Positions 49,063 to 59,188 of a stretch of DNA of 64,000 nt are shown piece after piece. Source of the stretch: Methanimicrococcus sp. OttesenSCG-928-J09. Lineage in GTDB: Archaea > Halobacteriota > Methanosarcinia > Methanosarcinales > Methanosarcinaceae. Position 1 is the first letter of the stretch; each line of letters opens with the position of its first letter. Under the pieces are notes generated by a model. It ran no database searches and was not told the DNA's origin. It saw only the letters and a program-made list of their open reading frames with translations. A program made the position numbers and the translations under genes. The stretch covers positions 20,811 through 84,810 of the forward strand of contig JAJDHP010000002.1 of assembly GCA_030266245.1 (NCBI GenBank). The letters run 5' to 3'.

Positions 49063-50673
49063 ATGGAAGAAGTAATCAAAAACACCGATATGCCGCTTAG
49101 CATTGAAGACCTTGGCATGACAAAAACTATGACTGCTGATACAGCAGAAAACGGTGCACCCGTTGAAGAAGACACAGTTACGGCTGAAGAAAACACGGAA
49201 ATTGAAATTGAAGAAGAAGTTATTGAAAAAACGGCCGAAGAAACAGCAGCCGAACAAAAAGCCATTGTTGAAAAATTGGCGAAACACTGCGAAGAAAACG
49301 GTCCGATTGACCCCGAACTTTTTACGAAATACGATGTGAACCGCGGACTTCGCGACGCTGACGGAAACGGTGTTTTGACCGGTTTAACCGAAATCAGCGA
49401 TGTGCAGTCCGGACGCCCGAAAAAAGGTGAAACGGAACACAAAAAAGGCCGCCTCTTTTACCGCGGTATTGACATTAATGATCTTGTCGACGGATTTGTT
49501 TCTGAAAAAAGATTCGGCTTTGAAGAAGTCGCTTATTTATTACTTTTCGGAACATTACCGACCGAATCTCAATTGGAAGAATTTAAAATTCTTCTCGGCA
49601 GCTACCGTACGCTTCCGGAAAATTTTGTTCGTGATGTTATCATGAAAGCACCAAGCGAAGACATGATGAATTCGCTTGCCAAAAGTGTTTTAACGCTTTA
49701 TTCTTATGACAAAAACCCGGACGATACGTCTATTGAAAACGTTCTCCGCCAATGTCTTGAATTAATTGCGCTGTTTCCGGTGGTGGCTGTTTACGGTTAC
49801 CAGGCATATGTCCATAAATACGACGGCAGCAGTTTAACAATTCACAATCCGCAGCCGGAATTATCGGCAGCAGAAAATATTCTTTATTTACTCCGCCCGG
49901 ATTCCAAATATACTGAACTTGAAGCACGTCTTTTGGATTTGGCTTTGGTTCTTCATGCCGAACACGGCGGCGGCAATAATTCAACTTTTACCTGCCGTGT
50001 CGTCAGTTCGTCCGGAACGGATACTTATTCAGCTATCGCAGCCGCGCTCGGCAGTTTAAAAGGTCCCAAACACGGCGGCGCCAACATTAAAGTCGTCAAA
50101 ATGTTTGAAGACATGAAAGCTAATATTACGGATTGGACCAGCGAAGAGCAAGTCGGCGATTATCTCAGAAAATTGCTGAACAAACAAGCTTTTGATAACG
50201 CCGGTTTAATTTACGGAATCGGTCACGCCGTTTATTCTTTAAACGACCCGCGCGCCGACATTTTCAAGAGATTTGTCGAAAACTTATCGATTGAAAAGGG
50301 CCGTGAAGACGAATTCAAGCTTTATGCGTTAGTTGAGCGTTTAGCGCCTGAAATTATCGGACAGGAAAAGCGCATTTACAAAGGCGTTTCTGCAAACATC
50401 GACTTCTACAGCGGTTTTGTTTACAGCATGCTGGATCTTCCGATGCAGCTCTACACTCCGATTTTTGCAATCAGCAGAATTACCGGATGGAGTGCGCACC
50501 GTTTGGAAGAACTGTTGAATTCCGGCAAAATCATTCGCCCGGCGTATAACGCGGTCGGCGAACTCCAGCCGTACATTCCGCTGAGCGAAAGAGCCAACAA
50601 CAGCGGAATCGTTTTTGAAGAATTCTGTGTTGAAACGGAAATCGAAATTGATATCGTTGAAAAGCAGGAATAA
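49063..50673 (+). CDS. gltA: citrate synthase-family protein with acidic N-terminal extension
   Basis: LFYRGIDINDLVDGFVSEKRFGFEEVAYLLLFGTLPTE; HAEHGGGNNSTFTCRVVSSSGTDTYSAIAAALGSLKGPKHGGAN. Confidence 0.9.
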   Translation: MEEVIKNTDMPLSIEDLGMTKTMTADTAENGAPVEEDTVTAEENTEIEIEEEVIEKTAEETAAEQKAIVEKLAKHCEENGPIDPELFTKYDVNRGLRDADGNGVLTGLTEISDVQSGRPKKGETEHKKGRLFYRGIDINDLVDGFVSEKRFGFEEVAYLLLFGTLPTESQLEEFKILLGSYRTLPENFVRDVIMKAPSEDMMNSLAKSVLTLYSYDKNPDDTSIENVLRQCLELIALFPVVAVYGYQAYVHKYDGSSLTIHNPQPELSAAENILYLLRPDSKYTELEARLLDLALVLHAEHGGGNNSTFTCRVVSSSGTDTYSAIAAALGSLKGPKHGGANIKVVKMFEDMKANITDWTSEEQVGDYLRKLLNKQAFDNAGLIYGIGHAVYSLNDPRADIFKRFVENLSIEKGREDEFKLYALVERLAPEIIGQEKRIYKGVSANIDFYSGFVYSMLDLPMQLYTPIFAISRITGWSAHRLEELLNSGKIIRPAYNAVGELQPYIPLSERANNSGIVFEEFCVETEIEIDIVEKQE

Positions 50674-50739
50674 ATTTCCTGTTTTTATTTTCTTTTTTAT
50701 CGTGAAAACATGTTGCGATTTTTACAAATTTTGAAAAGC

Positions 50740-50935
50740 GGAGCGGCTCGCGCGCGGTGACGGCTGTTCTGCTGAAATAATTCTGTCAGGCAACTGTATA
50801 ACAGCGGCGGAAGCCGCAAAAATCGCGGAGCGATTTTAAATAAACACCTCAACCCACATGGAAACTAAAACCTGACTCCAATTGGTAACAAACACTGCCC
50901 TCCCACTGTAAAACGGAATCTAACTCCAAGTGGAA
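50740..50935. repeat. modular intergenic repeat (A-B-C copy)
   Basis: GGAGCGGCTCGCGCGCGG ... ACAGCGGCGGAAGCCGCAAAAATCGCGGAGCGATTTTAAATAAACACCTC. Confidence 0.75.
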
Positions 50936-51100
50936 ATTAGTTTTGCGTTCGGCAGGTGCATATAATAAAAAAAGATATGAAAAATCAAATCGCATGTTTT
51001 ATTTATTTTTGAAAAATTGAAGCAGCTCGCGCGCGGCAACGCCTGTTTTTGGTAAACGGCAATAAATAAAAAAGAAAAGCAAAAAAGAAATATTGAAAAA

Positions 51101-51718
51101 TTATTTCTTTTGAGCACAGAACTGACAGATTTTTTGTCCGTCTTTTTCAATACATCTGGCAACGCCGACGGATTCATTGCAAATCGGGCAAATGATATTG
51201 TCAAAAATTTTCGCTTTTTCGGGAACAGACTGCTGCGGTTCTTTGACTTCATAAACCTCGCTGCCGTGTGTTGCTAAAATATTATTGACTCTTTGATCGG
51301 AAAGTTCGTGATAACGCGCGGTTTCTTCTTCTGTTGCTGTTCCTGAAAAAACTTTTGCGCGAAGCGCATCCATTTCAGGGCTCGGCTTGAAAAAGTCCGG
51401 TTTCATAATCAAACGAACTGATTTTCCGTTTTTTCTGTTATAAAAAGAAAAAGCCGTTTTGCCCCAGTTGTTAACAAACAAATTTCCTTTGCCGGCCGTT
51501 GTTCCGAGAATCGTTTGAATCGCGTCCACCGTACAGGAATCCGTTTCGGTAATCACGACAACTTCTTCATCTTCGGAATAATCCAAATTCAACAATTCTT
51601 TGGCGTAAAGTGCAGCAACGTAGCCGAGCGCCAGTCCGCCGCAGGAATGACCGTGAAAAGCGACTGCGTCATCATAATTTCGTTCAGAAATCTTTTTTAA
51701 AATTGTATTTTCAGACAT
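51101..51718 (-). CDS. FmdE-family protein with C-terminal zinc-ribbon
   Basis: FHGHSCGGLALGYVAALYAKELL; VVITETDSCTVDAIQTILGTTAGKGNL; CPICNESVGVARCIEKDGQKICQFC. Confidence 0.88.
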   Translation of the reverse strand: MSENTILKKISERNYDDAVAFHGHSCGGLALGYVAALYAKELLNLDYSEDEEVVVITETDSCTVDAIQTILGTTAGKGNLFVNNWGKTAFSFYNRKNGKSVRLIMKPDFFKPSPEMDALRAKVFSGTATEEETARYHELSDQRVNNILATHGSEVYEVKEPQQSVPEKAKIFDNIICPICNESVGVARCIEKDGQKICQFCAQKK

Positions 51719-51967
51719 AATTCAAAAAATAATACGCGAACCTATTTAAATTTATTTAAAAAACAAAACTGCTGACACTTTATAAAAACAAATTTAATTT
51801 TAATGTGTAAATTTTTATCAGAATAAATGTTAAATATTGTAAAAATATTGACAGATATTGTTAAATTTTTAAAATTCTGTAATAAATAAATGACTTAAAA
51901 TTCTGATAAAAATCTGATTAAATCAAACTTAATTTTGATTAAAATTTCAAGATTACAGGTGGCAAAT

Positions 51968-53140
51968 ATGAAAAAATTAAACAGGAACTCATTTCAGACC
52001 GTTAAAAAAGCGGGACTGATGGCTGTATTGATATTGCTTCTTTTTGTTTCATTTTCAGGATGCATTGGAAATTCCGATAATTCCGGCAGCGGCAAAGATA
52101 CAATTACCGTAACAGACGCCTTCGGCCGAACAGTTGAAGTGCCTGACAATCCCGAAAAAATTGCGGTCAGCGGTTCAGGTTCAATGAGATATTTTGTTTA
52201 TTTGGGTGTTATTGACCGCGTTGTCGCTGTCGATTATCAAGATAACAGCTCTAATTTAATGCCTAAAGATAAACGCCCTTACGCACTGGCACACCCTGAA
52301 ATTAAAGAAAAACCACTGCTCGGAACAAGCAAAGGTCTTGTTGATGCGGAAAAATTATTGGCTGCCAATCCGGATGTCTTATTCTATTCGGCAACATCTT
52401 CTAACGACATCGCAGCAGCTGACCAGATTCAATCCAAAACCGGAATCCCGGTCGTCTTATTTTACAACGGCAATTATGTGACGGAGAAAGACAAAATTGA
52501 TGAAACGCTTCTCATGATCGGGAAAATTCTTCATAAAGAACAGCGCGCGCAAGATATTATTCAATATTTTGAAACAACCGCAGCGGATTTGACAAACAGA
52601 ATCAAAGATGTTCCGGCTTCAAACAAAACCGTTTTTGTCGGCGGTGTCGCTTACAACGGACCGCACGGATTGAACGGAACAAATCCGATATACATGCCTT
52701 TTGAAATTTTAAATGCCGACAATGTTGCGGCCGGCGTTCCTTTGAGCGGACCGAGTACAGGATACGCTCTTGTTTCTAAAGAAATCATTTTAGAATGGGA
52801 TCCCGAGATTATTTTTGTAGATGTCGAAACCGTAACCGCAGCAGGCGGCGGTGCATTTGTTGAATTGAAAAACGATCCGTCTTATAAAGGATTAAGCGCC
52901 GCAAAATCCGGCGAAATTTATGCAGTCAATCCGCACACTTCAATGGGTGTCAACCACGAAACCGCCCTTGCCAATTGCTATTACATCGGCAAAATTTTGT
53001 ATCCCGAACAATTCAAAGATGTCGACCCTGCCGAAAAAGCAGATGAAATTTACACATTTATTGTCGGAAAACCCGTTTTCAATCAAATCAAACAAAACGC
53101 GGACGGCTTGTCTTATACAAAAGTGAATCTAACAAAATAA
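51968..53140 (+). CDS. ABC transporter substrate-binding lipoprotein (iron-siderophore/cobalamin type)
   Basis: Lipobox FSGC; TVTDAFGRTVEVPDNPEKIAV; VDAEKLLAANPDVLF. Confidence 0.88.
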   Translation: MKKLNRNSFQTVKKAGLMAVLILLLFVSFSGCIGNSDNSGSGKDTITVTDAFGRTVEVPDNPEKIAVSGSGSMRYFVYLGVIDRVVAVDYQDNSSNLMPKDKRPYALAHPEIKEKPLLGTSKGLVDAEKLLAANPDVLFYSATSSNDIAAADQIQSKTGIPVVLFYNGNYVTEKDKIDETLLMIGKILHKEQRAQDIIQYFETTAADLTNRIKDVPASNKTVFVGGVAYNGPHGLNGTNPIYMPFEILNADNVAAGVPLSGPSTGYALVSKEIILEWDPEIIFVDVETVTAAGGGAFVELKNDPSYKGLSAAKSGEIYAVNPHTSMGVNHETALANCYYIGKILYPEQFKDVDPAEKADEIYTFIVGKPVFNQIKQNADGLSYTKVNLTK

Positions 53141-53247
53141 ACAGAACATAAAAAGTAAACAAAAAAAGAAAATAAACAAAAAAATAACAAACGGAATAAC
53201 GAATAAAATAAAAATGGAAACAAATAAAACAACGGTGGGGAAATAAA

Positions 53248-54315
53248 ATGCATTTGGAAGACGGAACTAAGCCGACAGCTTATAGAAAGTATGTCGCTCA
53301 AAAAATCGGTCTGATTATCGGACTGTTTATTTTATTAATTTTATTTGCTTTATTTGCCGTTTCTGTCGGCTCTGTCAGTATTCCGATTCCAGATGTGATT
53401 TTAACACTGCTGAGCGGACCCGGCGGAACCGGTCTTTTTGACCGCGTAATTTGGAATATACGAATTCCTCAGATTATTACTGCAATTATTGCAGGCGCCG
53501 GGCTTGCAGTTGCAGGTGTCGCGATGCAGTCTGTTTTAAAAAATCCGCTGGCGTCGCCTTATACGCTCGGACTTTCCAATGCCGCCGCATTTGGTGCCGC
53601 TGTTGGGATTTTACTGTTCGGCCTCGGAACGACCGGAAATAATATGGCTGACGCAATATCTGTTGAAAATCCGTACCTTGTAACGATTTGTGCATTTATT
53701 TTCAGCATGGCTGCTTCCGGAATTATTTTAATTGTCGCGAAAATCAGATCGGCAACGCCGGAAGTGATGGTTTTGGCCGGCGTTGCTTTAAATTCGCTGG
53801 CGGTTGCGGGATTGGCGGCAATTCAATATTTTGTTGACGAAACAAAAGTGGCGGCGATTGTTTTTTGGCAATTCGGAGATGCTGCGCGCGCGGGATGGAC
53901 TGAAATCGCAATCATCGGCGGCATTGTTTTGATTTGTTTTATTTATTTCATTTGGAAACGCTGGGATTTTAATGCAATGGATGCCGGTGATGAAACTGCC
54001 AAGAGTTTGGGTGTTCATGTTTCCCGTCTTCGTTTAACCGGGATGGTTGCCGCGTCTTTAATCAGCGCTGTTGTTGTTTCTTTTTTAGGCGTTATCGGGT
54101 TTGTCGGTTTGGTTTGTCCGCATATTATGCGCCGTCTGATTGGTGATGATCAGCGTTATCTGATTGGCGGAACAGCTGTCTGCGGTGCGCTTTTGCTTTT
54201 AGTTTCTGATACAGTTGCCAGAACAATGATTTCACCGCATGTTTTGCCGGTTGCGATTATTACCTCGTTTTTAGGAGCGCCGATTTTTCTTTATTTAATT
54301 GTGCGGGGGAAATAA
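53248..54315 (+). CDS. ABC transporter permease (FecCD/BtuC type)
   Basis: RIPQIITAIIAGAGLAVAGVAMQSVLKNPLASPYTLGLSNAAAFGA; GFVGLVCPHIMRRLIG. Confidence 0.92.
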   Translation: MHLEDGTKPTAYRKYVAQKIGLIIGLFILLILFALFAVSVGSVSIPIPDVILTLLSGPGGTGLFDRVIWNIRIPQIITAIIAGAGLAVAGVAMQSVLKNPLASPYTLGLSNAAAFGAAVGILLFGLGTTGNNMADAISVENPYLVTICAFIFSMAASGIILIVAKIRSATPEVMVLAGVALNSLAVAGLAAIQYFVDETKVAAIVFWQFGDAARAGWTEIAIIGGIVLICFIYFIWKRWDFNAMDAGDETAKSLGVHVSRLRLTGMVAASLISAVVVSFLGVIGFVGLVCPHIMRRLIGDDQRYLIGGTAVCGALLLLVSDTVARTMISPHVLPVAIITSFLGAPIFLYLIVRGK

Positions 54316-54316
54316 A

Positions 54317-55069
54317 ATGATTCTTCGTGTGAATGATGTTCATTTTGATTACAAGAGCCGGAAAGTGCTAAACGGTGTCGAATTGGGTGTTAATCAGGGT
54401 GAAATATTGGCGATAATGGGACCCAACGGCGTCGGTAAGAGTACGCTTTTGAAGTGTATGGATATGATTTTAAAGCCGACTGCCGGATCTGTTTTTGTGA
54501 ATGATTCTGATTTGGCGGCTCTTTCCAATCAGGAAATTGCTCAAAAAATCGGTTATGTTTCGCAGCGAAATGATGTTTCCAGGACAACTGTTTTTGATGC
54601 TGTTCTGCTCGGCAGAAAACCGCATATCGGGCTGACGATCAGTGAAAAGGATTACCAAATCGTTGATGCCGCCCTCAAGCGTTTTGAATTAGAAGATATG
54701 CAGCTTCGAAGAATTGATGAAATGAGCGGCGGCGAGCTTCAAAAAGTTTGTATCTGCCGTGCAATCGCGCAGGAGCCGAGCGTTCTTTTGTTAGATGAGC
54801 CGACCAGCAGCCTGGATCTGCATAATCAGCTGGAAATTTTAAAAATTATTAAAAACGTGACCGTTGGACACAATACGGCAACCGTTTTAACAATGCATGA
54901 CCTTAATTTAGCGCTTCGTTTTGCCGATAAATTCGTTTTCATGAAAGACGGGATCATTCACGATGCCTGCGATGCAAACGGTATTACGCCTGAAATGATT
55001 GAAAACATATACGGTGTAAAGGTTCATATTGAATATTTTAAAGGAATTCCGTATATTATTCCGATTTAA
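54317..55069 (+). CDS. ABC transporter ATP-binding protein (FepC/BtuD type)
   Basis: GPNGVGKSTLLKCM; MSGGELQKVCICRAIAQEPSVLLLDEPTSSLD. Confidence 0.93.
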   Translation: MILRVNDVHFDYKSRKVLNGVELGVNQGEILAIMGPNGVGKSTLLKCMDMILKPTAGSVFVNDSDLAALSNQEIAQKIGYVSQRNDVSRTTVFDAVLLGRKPHIGLTISEKDYQIVDAALKRFELEDMQLRRIDEMSGGELQKVCICRAIAQEPSVLLLDEPTSSLDLHNQLEILKIIKNVTVGHNTATVLTMHDLNLALRFADKFVFMKDGIIHDACDANGITPEMIENIYGVKVHIEYFKGIPYIIPI

Positions 55070-55107
55070 TTTTTTAAAAACCGGGATTGGTTTTGATTTA
55101 ATTTAAA

Positions 55108-55420
55108 AAATGGTACAGCTTGCGCGCGGCGGCCGTTGGCTGATTAGTACTGCGGCGGAAGCCGCAAAAATCGCGTAAGCGATTTTAAATAAACATCTCT
55201 CTCCCACTGCAAAACGGAAACTTGACTCCAAGCGGTAACAATAACGAAATTAAAAATGAACCCACTTTTTATTCAATTTCCAAAAAAATGGAGCAGCTCG
55301 CGCGCGACGGTGACAGTTCTGTCAAATAAATAGTATTACTGCGGCGGAAGCCGCTAAAAATCGCGAAGCGATTTTTAAATAAACACCTCACCCCATATGG
55401 AAACTAAAATCTGACTAAAA
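55108..55420. repeat. two successive modular intergenic repeats (A-B-C, A-B-C)
   Basis: ATGGTACAGCTTGCGCGCGGCGG...CTGCGGCGGAAGCCGCAAAAATCGCGTAAGCGATTTTAAATAAACA then ATGGAGCAGCTCGCGCGCGACGG...CTGCGGCGGAAGCCGCTAAAAATCGCGAAGCGATTTTTAAATAAACACCTC. Confidence 0.8.
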
Positions 55421-55428
55421 TAGCAATA

Positions 55429-55475
55429 AAAAAAAGGCGACAGATGAAAATTAAATTTCATATGCCGCCTTTTTG
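55429..55475. terminator. possible bidirectional hairpin terminator
   Basis: AAAAAAAGGCGACAGATGAAAATTAAATTTCATATGCCGCCTTTTTG: outer AAAAAGGCG/CCGCCTTTTT, inner ATGAAA/TTTCAT. Confidence 0.55.
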
Positions 55476-55989
55476 TTGGGGTTGGTTTATTTCGTTCTTT
55501 TTGTTTGTTTTTGATTGGTTTTGGTTTGTTTTTGATTGGTTACAGGGGTGGGGTTTACTATTTTCAGTTTATGTTTTGGTGGGAATAAACTGAGAAATGT
55601 TTTATGCTTTTCAGCATGAAACCAAGCATCGCTTGATTCCGGTCTCCGGCAGACATTCAGACAAATTATCTGAAAACTGCCGAAACCGGGATCAAACAAG
55701 ATCGATCGATTTCACACAACAACCGATTTGCTTGCTCGTTTTTATCTGTTTTCACTTTATTGGTTTTGTTTGGTCGTTTTTCAAATGGTTTGCTTTTACA
55801 GGTGGTTTCGTTTTGAAGACAAAATCCGTTTACTAAACTCAGTTTTTGTCTGTTCATTGTAAACCGTTTTTTGTAATTTGGTTTACAATGAACAAAAGTA
55901 CTCAATAGTATATATAGTTTTGGGTTTCTGTGAAGTTTTCGTTTTTATTTGAAACATATTTTGGAGGGGTTATTATTATCGTTTTTAAT

Positions 55990-56949
55990 TTATTCAGTTG
56001 CAGGAACAGCTTCTGTTCTAAATTCTGCTGTCTTATGAATCATATTTCCTCTTGTGTAACCAAGGGATCCTGACTCGTGGTAAGCGTAGATTTCATCCGC
56101 TTCTTCCTGTGTTAAATTGCCGGCAGCGACATCTGCATCTAAGTTGGCCTTAATCTGTGACAAAAAGAAATCTTTCTTATCATCAGCGGTCATATTTTGA
56201 AGCGTTTCAATTTCTTCTTCGGAAAGTGTTTCACTTGTCATTGCAAATCTAACGGCACGCCCGTGTGCAAATCCGTTCTGACCGGCATGAACACCGCTTT
56301 CGCGTGCAGCCAGCATTTCATCGGCTTCTTCCTGTGTTATGCTGCCTTCGGCAACTGCTTCGTCAAGACCTCTTTTGAAGTGCTCCAAAAAGAAAGCGTC
56401 CTTTTCTTCGTCCGTCATTTCTTTTAAGGCTTCAAGTTCTTCTTCAGACAAAGCCGTTAAGCTGACACCGCATACAACAAGGCTGACTTCAGCGAATTTA
56501 CCGGATTTGCGGTCATCGTACATTTGGTCAGCTTCTTCCTGCGTTAAATTGCCGGCTTCAACTTCAATGTCCAGATTTTCCTTGAACTTGGTTAAGAAGT
56601 AAGCTTCTTTTTCTTCCGCATTCATGGATTCCAAAAGCTTCATTTCTTCTGAATCAAAAGCTTTGAAACTGAAAACTGCTTTGAATGTATCATCAGCGCC
56701 ATGTGCAGGCATTGTTCTTAAAGAGAATCTGACATTGCCTTCAACGTCGCCGACACCCATGAAGTGACCAAGGCGTGCTTCTTTTTCTTCATCTGTCAGA
56801 TTATTCCATTCATCATCTGAAATTTCAAAAGCGATGAATTTAGCGTTATCCGAGTGGTTTTTGATACCGACCGCGCCCAATGCCGGCGACATAGCCGAAG
56901 CGGCGATAATCAAAATCAAAAACGATCCGAGTAAATGTTTTAATGTCAT
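55990..56949 (-). CDS. secreted protein with repeated LTQEEADxMY helical units
   Basis: Signal peptide; EAGNLTQEEADQMYDDRKSG, AEGSITQEEADEMLAARESG, AAGNLTQEEADEIYAYHESG. Confidence 0.7.
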   Translation of the reverse strand: MTLKHLLGSFLILIIAASAMSPALGAVGIKNHSDNAKFIAFEISDDEWNNLTDEEKEARLGHFMGVGDVEGNVRFSLRTMPAHGADDTFKAVFSFKAFDSEEMKLLESMNAEEKEAYFLTKFKENLDIEVEAGNLTQEEADQMYDDRKSGKFAEVSLVVCGVSLTALSEEELEALKEMTDEEKDAFFLEHFKRGLDEAVAEGSITQEEADEMLAARESGVHAGQNGFAHGRAVRFAMTSETLSEEEIETLQNMTADDKKDFFLSQIKANLDADVAAGNLTQEEADEIYAYHESGSLGYTRGNMIHKTAEFRTEAVPATE

Positions 56950-56955
56950 TTTTGA

Positions 56956-57048
56956 TCATTCCTCTGATTGTTTTTTGCGAAGCGCGGTTAAGCCTAAAGC
57001 GGCAACAAGAAGGACCAAAGCTGACCCGAGCAAACATTTTATATTCAT
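56956..57048 (-). CDS. 30-aa hydrophobic small protein
   Basis: Own translation MNIKCLLGSALVLLVAALGLTALRKKQSEE, just upstream of the secreted repeat protein; not in ORF track. Confidence 0.45.
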   Translation of the reverse strand: MNIKCLLGSALVLLVAALGLTALRKKQSEE

Positions 57049-57355
57049 TGTACATCTATCCTTTGTTGTTTGTTTTGTTTGAAGCAAAATTCTGAATCGG
57101 CGTTTGCCCGCCGATTCTTATTCTTCGTTAAATGTAAACCAAATTCTGTTTTGGGGTTTACAATAACCCTAATAAATACTGATTTTATATAAATTTAACG
57201 CCGATTTGAAAAAATACTTTTCAAGAAAGGGAAATAAAAATCAACAGCTACCGGATGATTTTTAAGAAAAACAATCATTTTCGATCTCATCATAAAGTTT
57301 AAATGAAGACAAGATCAACCATTCAAAAAAAATCGAAAACGGAAAAAGAGAATTT

Positions 57356-58369
57356 ATGCTTTCAGAAATCCCGATGACCGCCGAAATCAAAGCGCTTTTG
57401 CTTTCAATCGGAACAGCCGATATCGAAGACGAAAAAATGATTTTACCGACACTCAAATCAACCGCCGGTCCGAGTGCTGGAAGTTCAGGCTCTGTTTTTA
57501 TTTCTTCCGGCGGCAAACGTGTTCGTTTGAATTTGGATAAAAATTCTCCCGTAAAAATAAGAAAAATACCGGAATCAGACGAAATCGCCGTCTATCTTTT
57601 GCCGGATACGGAGCATCCGATCATTACCGGAAAAATCGAGCCGACATTAGCGCATTGTCCCGAGCAGGCTTACATTAATTTGTCCGAAAAATGTATTTAC
57701 GACTGCAAATACTGCTCCGTTCCGATTCTTCAGGGACATACAAAAACCAAAGAGGAAAGCCTGAAAATCATTCGGGACGCTTTTGAAAAAGGGAACATGA
57801 AAGCCATTTCAATCACATCCGGCGTTGAAAAAACACCCGAAGGCGAAGTGGAACGCGTTTTAGAGCTGATGCCTGAACTGAAAAGATTTAATGTTCCGAT
57901 CGGTGTTTCTGTTTATTCTGTACCGGACGGTTCCGAAAAATTAAAAGAAGCTGGTGTTTCGGAAGTCAAATATAATATCGAAGTTGCCGATACCGAAATT
58001 TTCAAACAGGTTTGTCCCGGGCTTTCCGAAACCGATGTTTTCGGCGAACTTGAAGAAGCCGTTCGTTTATTCGGCCGCGGCAAAGTTTTCAGCAACGTCA
58101 TCGTCGGTCTCGGCGAAACCGATGAAAGTGTTGAACAAATGATTGAAAAGCTCGCCGAAATCGGTGTGATTGCCTGCATTCGTCCGATTTATGAAAACGC
58201 GCTTCGAAAAGGCGATTGTTTCATGGAGCGTCCTTCCAAAGAAAGAATCCTGAAACTGTTTGAAATGCAGAAAAGAATTTCTCAAAAATATGATTTACAT
58301 CCCGAAAAATCCGAAACGATGTGTTCATTGTGTTCGGGATGCGATATGGTTCCCGGAAGGGATGATTAA
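57356..58369 (+). CDS. radical SAM protein
   Basis: AYINLSEKCIYDCKYCSVP (CxxxCxxC); C-terminal CSLCSGCDMVPG. Confidence 0.87.
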   Translation: MLSEIPMTAEIKALLLSIGTADIEDEKMILPTLKSTAGPSAGSSGSVFISSGGKRVRLNLDKNSPVKIRKIPESDEIAVYLLPDTEHPIITGKIEPTLAHCPEQAYINLSEKCIYDCKYCSVPILQGHTKTKEESLKIIRDAFEKGNMKAISITSGVEKTPEGEVERVLELMPELKRFNVPIGVSVYSVPDGSEKLKEAGVSEVKYNIEVADTEIFKQVCPGLSETDVFGELEEAVRLFGRGKVFSNVIVGLGETDESVEQMIEKLAEIGVIACIRPIYENALRKGDCFMERPSKERILKLFEMQKRISQKYDLHPEKSETMCSLCSGCDMVPGRDD

Positions 58370-59175
58370 TCTATTTCATTCAAATTTATTTCATTTCTCA
58401 AAGAAGTGAATAATACAATCCTAATTTTTCCTCTAATAGGAATAGCACACATTCTAAAAACAGAAATCATATTTCTTAAAACAATGTTGTTTTCTTTTCC
58501 CAACCGGGAGAGACCACTGCCTAACAAAGGTATTGCAATATCTCTTCCTTGTCCGTTGATATTAAAATATTCAATTAATGACAAAATTACAGAATAATAA
58601 TCAGATAATTTACACGATGCAATATTATTACTATCAAAATCGGTCAATGCCAACAGATAATAAATGTGATTATCTTTAGTAATTTCAGCTATTGTTCCAG
58701 GAGGATAGGAAAATGATTTCCCATGTGTTCGATCTTTTTTTTCAGGATTTAATTTTTGTTTATTCAAACTATCTGAAATTAGATTATCTAATTCAGAGAT
58801 GTCTTTTTTAAAAATATTATTAACGAATTGACCATGAATTGAATGAGAAGAAATTAATTTGTCATCAACTTCAGTATCAAAAAATAAATTCACTGGAATA
58901 ACTGTGATTTTTGACTCTATTTTGAATAAATCTCCGAATAAAATAACTGCTTTTCGGCCCTGATCTAAATTAATTTCTTTTTGGAATCTAAACAAAGTTC
59001 TAATCCACGATATAAAAAAGGAAACAAATAAAGCAACTAAAATGATTCCAATTTTATCTTTAAAACTTGAAAAAAATTCTTCAAAAAAGAAAATTAGACT
59101 TAAGAAAAAAGAAAAAGAAAACCAAAATGTTTCCTTTTCTTTTAGTGCATATTTCAAAGAAATCAGAAAATTCAA
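58366..59175 (-). CDS. thsA: type II Thoeris ThsA-like effector: two TM helices plus macro-like domain
   Basis: Two N-terminal hydrophobic helices then VILFGDLFKIESKITVIPVNLFFDTEVDDKLI...IHGQFVN...GRDIAIPLLGSGLSRLG. Confidence 0.75.
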   Translation of the reverse strand: MNFLISLKYALKEKETFWFSFSFFLSLIFFFEEFFSSFKDKIGIILVALFVSFFISWIRTLFRFQKEINLDQGRKAVILFGDLFKIESKITVIPVNLFFDTEVDDKLISSHSIHGQFVNNIFKKDISELDNLISDSLNKQKLNPEKKDRTHGKSFSYPPGTIAEITKDNHIYYLLALTDFDSNNIASCKLSDYYSVILSLIEYFNINGQGRDIAIPLLGSGLSRLGKENNIVLRNMISVFRMCAIPIRGKIRIVLFTSLRNEINLNEID

Positions 59176-59188
59176 AATTCAAACTCCA

